A stretch of 64,000 bases of DNA. Source: Nocardioides sp. zg-1228 (GTDB taxonomy: Bacteria; Actinomycetota; Actinomycetes; Propionibacteriales; Nocardioidaceae). The stretch covers positions 3,906,001 to 3,970,000 of the forward strand of contig NZ_CP070961.1 of NCBI RefSeq assembly GCF_017086465.1. Direction: 5' to 3'. A model generated the notes under the pieces. That model ran no database searches. It was not told the origin of the DNA and saw only the letters and a program-made list of their open reading frames with translations. Both the position numbers and the translations under genes were made by a program. Below are positions 15,745 through 23,911 of the stretch, one piece after another (within the stretch, counting starts at the first letter, position 1; every line of letters starts with the position of its first letter).

Positions 15745-18105
15745 TCACTGGCCCTCCTCCTCGCGCAGCAGGCTGGGGCGGGTCGTGGCGGCGCGCACGG
15801 CCCGCGCACGGCCGCCCACCACCACGACCGCCAGCGCCGCGATCAGGGCGGGGACGACGAGCGGCCAGGCGTGGGGCGCGGTGTCGAGGGGCAGCCCGGC
15901 CACCGGGACCGCGAGCAGCGGGAGCCCGTCGAGCAGCAGCCGCACCGCCAGCCAGCCGCCCGCGACCACCGCGGCCAGCGCGAGCACGGTCAGGCTGGCC
16001 AGCTCGGTGCGCCCGGCGCGCCGGGCGGTGCCGGTGGAGATGCCGAGCACCCGCAGCGACGCCACGTCGCGGCGGTAGTCGCGCAGGTGGCGCGCCACGC
16101 CCGCGCCCAGCGCGAGCAGCGCGACCAGCGCGCAGGCCAGGGCGGTGAGGGCGTACGCCACCGACTGGGCACCGCCGAAGCGCTCGCCGAGCGACTCGCG
16201 CACGGCCGTCCGGGAGCGCCAGCGGGTGCCGGTCGCCTCGGCGACCCGGTCGAGGACCTCCTGGGGGGCGCCCGCGCGGGCCACCACCTGCACCTCGGCC
16301 GAGGGGACGGTCGGCCCCGACCCGACCGCCGAGGTGCGGATGTCGGCGAGCGTGCCGATGCTGCCGAGCAGCGGCAGCGACCGGGCGACGCCGACCACCT
16401 CGGTCACCCGGTCGTCGCCGCCGAGGTCGAGCGCCTGCGGCGCGGCCTCGTCGGCGACCAGCACGGGCACCTCGTTAGCGCCCAGGTCGAGGTCGAGCTC
16501 GAGCGCGGTGGCCGGCAGCATCGCCACCTGGAGACCGTCGGGGCGGTTGACCACGAGCACCGCCGGGGGCTCGTAGTTGCGGAAGAACTGGTTGGAGAGA
16601 GCTGCCTCCACCGACGACGGGTCGGGCACCCACGGCTGGGCGAGCAGGTCGGTGCCACCGAGGGTGAGCTGCTCCACCAGCACCACGAAGTCGTTGCCGT
16701 CGATGAGGCCGCGGCTGTCTCGGTCGAGCGAGAGCCCGGTCACGACGCAGCCGTCGGTGCACTCGTCCACCCGCACGGCGCGGCGGGCGGGGGTGCCGTC
16801 GGTGGGCACGTCGAGGGTGACGGTGACGGCGCCCGAGCTGTTGGCCGCGGTGACGTAGGACAGCGTCAGCACGGCGCGCGCGCCGCCGACCTCGGTCTCC
16901 TGGCCGTCGGGGCCGCGGAGGGTGCGCACGGGCGGCAGCTCGATCCCCGAGACCGCCACCGTGAGGCGGTCGCCGGCGACGCGCACCGGGGCGAGGCCGG
17001 TGGCGAGGCGCCCGACGGCGTCGGACGCCGCCCGGGCGGGGGTGTCGTCGTAGAAGTCGCCGACCACCCGCTCCCAGCGCGCGGCGTCGACGTAGGCGCG
17101 GCGCTCGGCCAGCCGGTTCTCGTTGCGCACGATCGCGGTGGCGACGAGGTGCTCGCCCTCGGGGTCGGTCTGCTCGGTGAGGGCGACGGCTCCCATCGCG
17201 CCGAGCGCGGTCGCGTCGATCGTGCGCTCGCCCGGCACCTCGACGGCGGCCTGCTCGTCGGTCCAGCCGCTGACCGCCACCGCGCCGCTCAGCGCCAGGG
17301 CCCCGACGACGCCGGCGGCCACGACCAGCCGGACGGGGGTGACCAGGTCGTCGGCGCGCGCGAGCCGTCGCGCGGCCAGGAACGCGCCCAGGCCGCGCCT
17401 CTCGGTCGCCGGGGTCAGCACTCGGGCCGCGATCCGCACCACCCACACCGCGACCTGCCCGAGCGCCAGGCCCACCAGCGCCGGGCCGAGCAGGACGACC
17501 AGGTCGGGATCGCCGTCGCCCTCCCGGCTGCGGTAGGCCGCGACCGCTGCGCCGACGAGGACGAGCACGCTGAGGAAGATCGCCAGCGTCGTCGCCCGGC
17601 GCGGCCGACGCCGCGTCGAGACCTGGGCGGCGAGCGGCTCGCGCACGGCCGAGGCCGCGGACAGCGCGACGATCAGCAGGCCCACGCCGGCGATGGCGGC
17701 GGCCGCGAGCAGCGCCGTACGCCCGAGCGCCGGGGCGGCCTCGCCGAGCCAGGTGGCGCTCGCCCAGACGGTGCCGGCCGCGCCGACCGCGAGGCCGAGC
17801 AGGGTGCCGAGCACGATCGCGAGCAGCGGCTCGACCAGCAGGAAGCGCCACAGCCGCACCCCGTGGACGCCCCGCAGCCGGGCCAGGCCCACCTCCTCGC
17901 GGCGGGCCACGGCGAGCTCCGCGCCGATGCTCGGCACCGCGACCGCCCCGAGCAGGAGCAGCGGGGCGCTCAGCCAGCGCGAGGTGCCGGCCGCCTCGGC
18001 GAACTGCAGCACGGTCACGGCACCGCCGACGACCACCAGCGACATCAGCACCAGCGTGGTCAGGGCACCGCGGCGGCTCCAGGCGCCGCGCAGGACTCGG
18101 CTCAA
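15745..18105 (-). CDS. FtsX-like ABC transporter permease
   Basis: A permease of about 786 residues and paralogue of the downstream 1026-residue protein. It has an N-terminal membrane segment with LTTLVLMSLVVVGGAV, a multi-helix central block, a long extracytoplasmic domain with the cysteine pair VDECTDGCVVTGLSL, and a C-terminal FtsX block with the three expected helices. The start is probably the TTG at 18105, since GGAGAGG lies 8 bp upstream; no ATG or GTG fits better and earlier sequence overlaps the ATPase gene out of frame. It sits 37 bp after the ATPase gene and 64 bp before the second permease. Two permeases plus two ATPases suggest a heteromeric exporter or two related ones made together. 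Confidence 0.82.
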   Translation of the reverse strand: MSRVLRGAWSRRGALTTLVLMSLVVVGGAVTVLQFAEAAGTSRWLSAPLLLLGAVAVPSIGAELAVARREEVGLARLRGVHGVRLWRFLLVEPLLAIVLGTLLGLAVGAAGTVWASATWLGEAAPALGRTALLAAAAIAGVGLLIVALSAASAVREPLAAQVSTRRRPRRATTLAIFLSVLVLVGAAVAAYRSREGDGDPDLVVLLGPALVGLALGQVAVWVVRIAARVLTPATERRGLGAFLAARRLARADDLVTPVRLVVAAGVVGALALSGAVAVSGWTDEQAAVEVPGERTIDATALGAMGAVALTEQTDPEGEHLVATAIVRNENRLAERRAYVDAARWERVVGDFYDDTPARAASDAVGRLATGLAPVRVAGDRLTVAVSGIELPPVRTLRGPDGQETEVGGARAVLTLSYVTAANSSGAVTVTLDVPTDGTPARRAVRVDECTDGCVVTGLSLDRDSRGLIDGNDFVVLVEQLTLGGTDLLAQPWVPDPSSVEAALSNQFFRNYEPPAVLVVNRPDGLQVAMLPATALELDLDLGANEVPVLVADEAAPQALDLGGDDRVTEVVGVARSLPLLGSIGTLADIRTSAVGSGPTVPSAEVQVVARAGAPQEVLDRVAEATGTRWRSRTAVRESLGERFGGAQSVAYALTALACALVALLALGAGVARHLRDYRRDVASLRVLGISTGTARRAGRTELASLTVLALAAVVAGGWLAVRLLLDGLPLLAVPVAGLPLDTAPHAWPLVVPALIAALAVVVVGGRARAVRAATTRPSLLREEEGQ

Positions 18106-18142
18106 CGACCCGGCCTCTCCGGTGCCGCGGACGGACGGGCGG

Positions 18143-18790
18143 TCACCGAACGACCCGGCCCTCGTCGAGCGCGATGTGCAGGTCGCACGCCTCCACGACG
18201 GCGGGGTCGTGGGTGGCCACCACGACGACGGCGCCGCGGGCGGCCTCCTCGCGCAGCTCGGCCAGGACGACACCGCGGTTGCCCTCGTCGAGCTCGGACG
18301 TCGGCTCGTCGGCGAGCAGCACGTCGGCGCCGACCACGAAGCCGCGGGCGCAGGCGACGCGCTGCATCTGGCCGCCGGAGAGCTCCTCGACCTGCCGCTC
18401 GCCCAGGTCGGCGATCCCGAACCGCGCGAGCGCGGCCTCGGCCGCCTCGTCGGCGTCGGCGGGCGCCACCCCGCGTGCGCGCAGGGCGATGGAGACGTTC
18501 TCCCGGGCCGACAGGATCGGCACCAGGCCGTAGACCTGGAGGACGAACGCCACCTCGGGCAGCGGGTCGCCGCTGCCCGTCCACATCTCGCGTCCGTCGA
18601 GCTCGGCGGAGCCCGAGGTGGGCTCGAGCAGCCCGCCGGCGATGGAGAGCAGGGTGGTCTTGCCGGACCCGCTCGGACCCGACAGCGCGGTCACCTTGCC
18701 CGCGGGGAAGGTGACGCTCACGTCGTCGAGGAGGGTGCGCCCGCTGACGTAGGTGATGGCGTCGAGCCGCAGCTCGCGCGGCTGGCTCAT
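18143..18790 (-). CDS. ABC transporter ATP-binding protein (LolD/MacB type)
   Basis: A 215-residue ATPase with Walker A GPSGSGKT (residues ~38-45), signature LSGGQMQRVACARGF, Walker B VLLADEPTSELD and the H-loop VVVATHDP. Size and sequence suit the MacB/LolD family that pairs with FtsX-like permeases. The ATG at 18790 overlaps the stop of the upstream ATPase gene by four bases (ATGA), so the two ATPases are translationally coupled and probably made in equal amounts. The FtsX-type permease follows 37 bp downstream. It would couple ATP hydrolysis at the inner face of the membrane to export. Confidence 0.93.
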   Translation of the reverse strand: MSQPRELRLDAITYVSGRTLLDDVSVTFPAGKVTALSGPSGSGKTTLLSIAGGLLEPTSGSAELDGREMWTGSGDPLPEVAFVLQVYGLVPILSARENVSIALRARGVAPADADEAAEAALARFGIADLGERQVEELSGGQMQRVACARGFVVGADVLLADEPTSELDEGNRGVVLAELREEAARGAVVVVATHDPAVVEACDLHIALDEGRVVR

Positions 18791-19674
18791 GCCTGGGATC
18801 CTTCACTGCTGGCGCGGGTGACGATGATGCGGCCCTGCTCGTCGTCCTCGAAGCGGACGAGCGTGCCGGGGGGCCACTCGGCGGCGATGTGGCCGGGGAG
18901 GTGGAGGACGCCGTCCTCGCCCACCACGGCGTACTCCGAGCCGCCGTGGCCCTCGGCGCCGACGCGGCCGCCCTTCATCGTCACCGTGCGCGGGAAGGTG
19001 GCGGCCACCTCGGGCTGGTGGGTGACCACGACGATGGTGGTGCCGAAGTCGTCGCCGAGCGAGTGGATCAGGTGGAGCACGTGGTCGCGGTCGGCGTGGC
19101 TGAGCTGGCTGGTCGGCTCGTCGGCGAGGAGCAGGCGCGGCGACGTCGACACGGCGCAGGCCAGCGCGAGCCGCTGGCGCTGGCCGCCGGACATCGTGGA
19201 GACCACCTGCTCTGCCTGGTCGAGGAGCCCCACGCGGTCGAGCAGCTCGGTGTCGGCCAGCGCGTGGTCGCGGTCGCCGCCCGAGAGCGAGAGCCGGGCG
19301 AACGCGATGTTCTGTCGGGCGGTGGCGTAGGGCAGCAGGTTGCGGGTGGCGCCCTGGAGCATCGTGGATACCTGCCGCGAGCGGATCCGGGCGAGGTAGC
19401 GCTCGCCCATCCGCGAGACCTCCTCGTCGCCGAGGTAGATCTTGCCGGCACTCGGCTTCTGGATGCCGCCGAGGAGCGCGAGGAGGGTCGACTTGCCCGA
19501 CCCGCTCGGGCCGAGGAACGCGACCCGCTCGCCGGGCCGGATGGTGAGGTCGACGCCCCGCAGGGCGACGACGTCGTGTCCGCCAAAGGTCTTGTAGAGG
19601 TGGACGACCCCCTCACAACGGACGCCGAGGCCCCCGGTGCGGGTCTCCTCGACCACGGCCGCGCTGTCCCGCAC
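18787..19674 (-). CDS. ABC transporter ATP-binding protein with AbrB-like C-terminal tail
   Basis: A 295-residue ATPase, first gene of the exporter operon. It has Walker A GPSGSGKS, the signature MSGGQRQRLALACAV, Walker B LLLADEPTSQLS and H-loop VVVTHQPEV. After the normal end of the nucleotide-binding domain (~230) there is an extra ~55-residue segment with a pattern G-v-LHLPGHIAAEWPPGT-LVRFEDDEQGRIIV, which resembles the swapped-hairpin AbrB/SpoVT fold; this reading is inference from pattern only. Such a tail might dimerise or sense something. The gene diverges from a LuxR-type regulator across 59 bp containing a palindrome, so regulation by that protein is likely. Confidence 0.9.
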   Translation of the reverse strand: MRDSAAVVEETRTGGLGVRCEGVVHLYKTFGGHDVVALRGVDLTIRPGERVAFLGPSGSGKSTLLALLGGIQKPSAGKIYLGDEEVSRMGERYLARIRSRQVSTMLQGATRNLLPYATARQNIAFARLSLSGGDRDHALADTELLDRVGLLDQAEQVVSTMSGGQRQRLALACAVSTSPRLLLADEPTSQLSHADRDHVLHLIHSLGDDFGTTIVVVTHQPEVAATFPRTVTMKGGRVGAEGHGGSEYAVVGEDGVLHLPGHIAAEWPPGTLVRFEDDEQGRIIVTRASSEGSQA

Positions 19675-19700
19675 GATGCCCTCAACTCTCTGTAAAGAGG

Positions 19701-19730
19701 TTCAACATACATAAACCGCAGTACGTTGAA
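19701..19730. promoter_or_regulatory. Palindromic operator between ABC operon and LuxR-type gene
   Basis: Arms TTCAACATAC (19701-19710) and GTACGTTGAA (19721-19730) match at 9 of 10 positions around a 10-bp spacer. The right arm covers a -10-like TACGTT (19722-19727) that lies 6 bp before the ATG at 19734. The site is AT-rich against the local background and placed to control both divergent units. Confidence 0.6.
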
Positions 19731-19733
19731 TGC

Positions 19734-20384
19734 ATGGTGATCCGAGTTGCGCTCGTCAACGACGACGAGGTGGTCGTCCGGGGCCTCGACGCGATGATGC
19801 GCAGCTACGGCCACCGCGTCGACGTGGTCGAGCTCGCGGCGGGCAAGCCCGTCGCCCAGCCCGTCGACGTCGCGCTCTACGACACGTTCGGGATGGGGCA
19901 GGGCAACGGCCCGGCCGTGCGCCAGCTCATCGAGAGCCCCCAGGTGCGCTCGGTCGCGGTCTACACCTGGAACTTCCAGCCGTGGCTGACCCGCGACACC
20001 CTCGGGCAGGGCGTGCGCGGCTACCTCTCCAAGAGCCTGCCGGCAGCGCGGCTGGTCGAGGCCCTGATCTCGATCGCCGGGGGCCAGCTCGTCGTCTCGC
20101 CGTCGCGGGGGCGCTCGCCGCTGGTCGGGGGCGACTGGCCCGGCCGCGAGGAGGGCCTGACCGCCCGCGAGGCCGAGGTGCTGTCGCTGATCACGATGGG
20201 CCTGAGCAACCAGGAGATCGCCGAGCGGACCCTGCTCTCCCTCAACTCGATCAAGTCCTACATCCGCTCGGCCTACCGCAAGATCGACGTCGACTCCCGC
20301 TCCCGAGCGGTGCTGTGGGGCGTCGAGCACGGCATGCGGGCCGACCGGGTGCGGATCAACGGCTCACCGGCGCGCGAGGTCTGA
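19734..20384 (+). CDS. LuxR-family regulator with receiver-like domain
   Basis: A 216-residue protein. The N-terminal half has the outline of a receiver domain: acidic residues D10/D11, an aspartate D50 in VALYDTFG at the phospho-acceptor place, and a lysine in YLSKSLP, but spacing and sequence depart from classical receivers. The C-terminal LuxR/NarL helix-turn-helix reads LTAREAEVLSLITMGLSNQE followed by LSLNSIKSYIRSAYRKI. It diverges from the ABC exporter operon across a palindrome and appears leaderless. A paralogue at 32110-32748 shares the TWNxQPxL and LGQGV-GYL segments. No kinase is nearby; it may respond to something other than phosphorylation. Confidence 0.88.
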   Translation: MVIRVALVNDDEVVVRGLDAMMRSYGHRVDVVELAAGKPVAQPVDVALYDTFGMGQGNGPAVRQLIESPQVRSVAVYTWNFQPWLTRDTLGQGVRGYLSKSLPAARLVEALISIAGGQLVVSPSRGRSPLVGGDWPGREEGLTAREAEVLSLITMGLSNQEIAERTLLSLNSIKSYIRSAYRKIDVDSRSRAVLWGVEHGMRADRVRINGSPAREV

Positions 20385-20456
20385 CGAGTCACACCCGCCG
20401 CCCGGACGCCGCCCGCGCTTTGGGGCGACGGCGCCCGCCGCCCGTACCCTGCTCCG

Positions 20457-21953
20457 GTGAACGAGCAGCACGACGGCATCGACCCGGCCGACCTGGCGAC
20501 GACCGTCCGCGTCCTCGAGCAGCTGCACCGAGTGCCGGGCGACCACCCCGACCACATCACCGTCAAGCGCGCGGCCTCGCACATGTACAAGGCGATCAAG
20601 GCCGAGCGCCGGATGGCCAAGCGCGCCGAGGAGCTGGCGCACGACCGTGCGGTCACCGAGCTCACCGCCACCGGCTCGCCCGAGCGCATCGACGACGAGA
20701 CGTCCGGGATCCCGCTCGTCTCCTCCGCGCCCGGCGCGTTCGCCGGCGAGCTGATCAACCCGCGCGGCTGCTACATCTGCAAGCAGGACTTCACCCTCGT
20801 CGACGCGTTCTACCACTGGCTGTGCCCCACGTGCGCGGCGATGAGCCACGCCAAGCGCGACCAACGCACCGACCTCACCGGCCGGCGGGCGCTGCTGACC
20901 GGAGGGCGCGCCAAGATCGGGATGTACATCGCGCTGCGCCTGCTGCGCGACGGGGCCCACACCACGATCACCACCCGGTTCCCCAAGGACGCGGTGCGCC
21001 GGTTCGGCTCCCTGCCCGACAGCGACGAGTGGATCCACCGGCTCAAGGTCGTCGGCATCGACCTGCGCGACCCCACCCAGGTCATCTCCCTCGCCGACGA
21101 CGTCGCCGCGGCCGGCCCGCTGGACATCCTCATCAACAACGCGTGCCAGACGGTGCGCCGCACGCCGGGCGCCTACGCGCCGCTCGTCGAGGCCGAGTCG
21201 CTGCCGCTGCCCGACGACTCCGTGCCCGAGCTGGTGACCTTCGACCGGATCTCCGAGGCCCACCCCGCCGCGATCGCGGGCGCGCTGCGCGGCACCGCCG
21301 TGGCCCACCACGAGGGCGAGTCGGCCGAGCACGCGATGGCCGTGCACAACGCCGCCACCCTGACCGCGCTGGCGCTCAAGGCGGGGCAGGCCTCCCTCGA
21401 CGCGCACCTGGCGGGCACGGCGGTCGACGCCGGCGGGCTGCTGCCCGACGTGCAGGTCTCCAACTCGTGGACCCAGACCGTCGGCGAGGTCGACCCGCTC
21501 GAGCTGCTCGAGGTGCAGCTGTGCAACTCGATCGCGCCGTTCCTGCTGGTCTCGCGGCTGCGCCCGGCGATGGCGACCGCCGCGGCGGCCGCGACCTCCG
21601 GGCGGGCGTACGTCGTCAACGTCTCCGCCATGGAGGGGCAGTTCTCGCGGCGCTACAAGGGCGCGGGGCACCCCCACACCAACATGGCCAAGGCCGCGCT
21701 CAACATGCTGACCCGCACGTCGGCGGGCGAGATGTTCGAGACCGACCGGATCCTGATGACGGCCGTCGACACCGGGTGGATCACCGACGAGCGCCCGCAC
21801 CACGAGAAGCTGCGGATCGCTGCCGAGGGCTGGCACGCCCCGCTCGACCTCGTCGACGGCGCCGCGCGGGTCTACGACCCGATCGTGCTCGGCGAGGCCG
21901 GCACCGACCTCTTCGGCTGCTTCGTCAAGGACTACCAGCCCTCCCCCTGGTGA
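20457..21953 (+). CDS. SDR-like protein with N-terminal zinc knuckle, catalytic Tyr missing
   Basis: A 498-residue protein starting at a GTG 6 bp after a -10-like TACCCT (20445-20450). Residues 1-100 are helical and charged; cysteines C105, C108, C123 and C126 form two CxxC pairs of a zinc-ribbon type. From ~140 follows a Rossmann SDR domain with TGGRAKIG (148-155) and an NNA motif. At the position of the usual YxxxK the protein has T408-N-M-A-K412, so the catalytic tyrosine appears replaced by threonine. There is also a ~60-residue insertion after NNA. It may bind NAD(P) without normal dehydrogenase chemistry, or use another residue. The substrate and pathway are unknown; it stands alone. 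Confidence 0.82.
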   Translation: MNEQHDGIDPADLATTVRVLEQLHRVPGDHPDHITVKRAASHMYKAIKAERRMAKRAEELAHDRAVTELTATGSPERIDDETSGIPLVSSAPGAFAGELINPRGCYICKQDFTLVDAFYHWLCPTCAAMSHAKRDQRTDLTGRRALLTGGRAKIGMYIALRLLRDGAHTTITTRFPKDAVRRFGSLPDSDEWIHRLKVVGIDLRDPTQVISLADDVAAAGPLDILINNACQTVRRTPGAYAPLVEAESLPLPDDSVPELVTFDRISEAHPAAIAGALRGTAVAHHEGESAEHAMAVHNAATLTALALKAGQASLDAHLAGTAVDAGGLLPDVQVSNSWTQTVGEVDPLELLEVQLCNSIAPFLLVSRLRPAMATAAAAATSGRAYVVNVSAMEGQFSRRYKGAGHPHTNMAKAALNMLTRTSAGEMFETDRILMTAVDTGWITDERPHHEKLRIAAEGWHAPLDLVDGAARVYDPIVLGEAGTDLFGCFVKDYQPSPW

Positions 21954-22009
21954 GACTCCGGTGAGCCCCTGGTGGGCCGGGGCGGGCTCAGGGCCGGCTC
22001 GGGACAGGC

Positions 22010-22651
22010 TCAGGACTCGAGCCAGGCCAGCACCGCGAGCACCCGCCGGTTGTCGTCGGGGGCGACGGGCAGGTCGAGCTTGGTGAAGATGCTGTTGGCG
22101 TGCTTGTCGACGGCCTTGGGCGTGATGTGGAGCCGAGCCGCGATGGCGGCGTTGGAGCGCCCCTCGGCCATCAGCCCCAGCACCTCGCGCTCGCGCTCGG
22201 ACAGCCGGTCGACCGCGCGCGCCCGCGGCCGCGCCATGATCGTGGAGACCACCTCCGCGTCGAGCACGGTGCCGCCGGCGGCCACCCGGCGCACGGCGTC
22301 GACGAACTCACCGATGTCGCCGACCCGGTCCTTGAGCAGGTAGCCGATGCCGCCCCCGCCACCGGCGAGCAGCTCGCGGGCGTAGAGGTGCTCCACCCAC
22401 TGCGAGAGGACCACGACGGGGAAGCCCGGGCGGGCCGCGCGGCAGGCGATCGCGGCGCGCAGGCCCTCGTCGGTGAGCGTCGGCGGGAGGCGTACGTCGA
22501 GGATCCCCGCCTCGACGTCGGGGTCGGCGAGCGCCTCGGCGAGAGCGGGTGCGTTGTCGACCGAGTGGACGATCGTGAAGCCGTGCGCCGTGAGGATCCG
22601 GGTCAGCCCGTCGCGGAGGAGGGCGTTGTCCTCGGCGAGGACGACTCGCAC
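22010..22651 (-). CDS. NarL-type response regulator
   Basis: A 213-residue response regulator starting at the GTG at 22651, with GGAGG just upstream. The receiver has E7/D8, phospho-acceptor D52 in GILDVRLPP and a lysine in YLLKDRV; the C-terminal LuxR/NarL helix-turn-helix is LSEREREVLGLMAEGRSNAA with KAVDKHANSIFTKL. It overlaps the 3' end of the histidine kinase gene by 49 bases in another frame, so the pair is cotranscribed and coupled. It probably controls the divergent MMPL transporter as well as its own operon. Confidence 0.93.
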   Translation of the reverse strand: MRVVLAEDNALLRDGLTRILTAHGFTIVHSVDNAPALAEALADPDVEAGILDVRLPPTLTDEGLRAAIACRAARPGFPVVVLSQWVEHLYARELLAGGGGGIGYLLKDRVGDIGEFVDAVRRVAAGGTVLDAEVVSTIMARPRARAVDRLSEREREVLGLMAEGRSNAAIAARLHITPKAVDKHANSIFTKLDLPVAPDDNRRVLAVLAWLES

Positions 22652-23751
22652 GGCACCTCCAGCGTCACCAGGGTGGGACCACCCGCAGGGCTCGAGACTC
22701 TCACGCTGCCGTCGAGCGCCGCCAGCCGCCGCGCCACCCCCCGCAGCCCGGTGCCGCCCGACGGGTCGGCGCCGCCCCGCCCGTCGTCGCCCACCACCAC
22801 GACCAGCAGGTCGCCGCGGCGCTCCAGCTCGACCCAGGCCTGCTGCGCCCCGGCGTGCTTGGCGACGTTGGCCAGGCACTCCAGCACCGCGAAGTAGGCC
22901 GCGGTCTCGACGGGGGCCGAGGGCCGGTCGGGCAGGTCGCCGGCCACCGCGACCGGGACGGTCAGGTCGAGAGCGAGCGCCTGCACCGCGCCGGCGAGGC
23001 CGCGGTCGGCGAGCACGGGCGGGTGGATGCCGCGTACGACGTCGCGGATGTCGCCGAGCGCCGCCCCCGTCGTGGTCGACGCCTCGGCGAGCAGGTGGCG
23101 GGCGGCGACGGGGTCGGTGTCGATCAGCTGGCGCGCCAGCCCGAGGCTCATCTGGAGGGCGACGAGGCGGGCCTGTGCCCCGTCGTGGAGGTCACGCTCG
23201 ATGCGGCGCAGCTCCGCCGCCGAGTCCTCCACCGTCTCGGCACGGGTCTCGGTGAGCACCTGCACCCGCTCCGCGAGGAGCTCGTGGCTGCCCCGGCTCA
23301 GCAGGCGGGCGTCGAGGACCGAGCGCAGCCGCATCAGGTGCGGGGTCGCGAACCACCACAGCACCAGGGTGACCACGCCGAGCATCAGCACCACCACGGC
23401 CAGCGAGAGCGCGAGCCCGACGCTCGCCGACACCACGGCCCACACCAGCTCGCGCCAGGTCATCGGGTCGCGACCCCAGGTGGCGAGCCGGGCCGGCAGG
23501 GGCAGGTCGTCGTCCGGCAGGCGGTCGGCCGGTACGGGGTGGGCGAGGGTGGCGGCCGCCATCGCGCGGTGCCGGTCGGCGATCCAGCGCAGCAGGGGCA
23601 GGCCGACGAGCAGGACCGGGATCCCGACGACGACGACCGCGGTGCCGGCGCCGAGGGCGACGAGCGTGGCGGCGACCAGCGTCGGCACGGCCAGCGCCAC
23701 CTGCGCGAGCGCGAAGCCGGTCAGCCGGAGGGGGCCGGGTCGGTGCGCCAT
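22603..23751 (-). CDS. NarL-type sensor histidine kinase
   Basis: A 382-residue sensor kinase. Two hydrophobic hairpins (residues ~10-55 and ~100-135) form an intramembrane sensor with almost no extracytoplasmic loop, as in kinases that sense envelope stress or membrane-active drugs. The HisKA_3 dimerisation helix carries the phosphorylated histidine in ERDLHDGAQARLV, and the ATPase domain has ECLANVAKHAGA, DDGRGG and GTGLRGVARRL. The ATG at 23751 was chosen because it precedes the first membrane segment; sequence further upstream is low-complexity. It overlaps its response regulator by 49 bases and diverges from the MMPL gene. Confidence 0.93.
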   Translation of the reverse strand: MAHRPGPLRLTGFALAQVALAVPTLVAATLVALGAGTAVVVVGIPVLLVGLPLLRWIADRHRAMAAATLAHPVPADRLPDDDLPLPARLATWGRDPMTWRELVWAVVSASVGLALSLAVVVLMLGVVTLVLWWFATPHLMRLRSVLDARLLSRGSHELLAERVQVLTETRAETVEDSAAELRRIERDLHDGAQARLVALQMSLGLARQLIDTDPVAARHLLAEASTTTGAALGDIRDVVRGIHPPVLADRGLAGAVQALALDLTVPVAVAGDLPDRPSAPVETAAYFAVLECLANVAKHAGAQQAWVELERRGDLLVVVVGDDGRGGADPSGGTGLRGVARRLAALDGSVRVSSPAGGPTLVTLEVPCESSSPRTTPSSATG

Positions 23752-23784
23752 GTCCCCATCCTCACCGATCGCGAGGCCCCGGTC

Positions 23785-23802
23785 GGTGGGGTTTTCCCCA
23801 CC
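23785..23802. promoter_or_regulatory. Palindrome between the two-component operon and MMPL gene
   Basis: Arms GGTGGGG (23785-23791) and CCCCACC (23796-23802) around TTTT, in the 160-bp divergent region. A second palindrome, GGATCG-AC-CGATCC (23855-23868), lies nearer the MMPL start. Either could be the response-regulator site; neither can be assigned from sequence alone. Confidence 0.4.
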
Positions 23803-23911
23803 TCGCGCCGGGAGGTGCCACCCCTGCCGGACGCGGCGATCGCCGGGAGCGTGGGGATCGACCGATCCACGGGCACCACCCGCCCGGACGCACACGGAAT
23901 GGAGCACGTCG

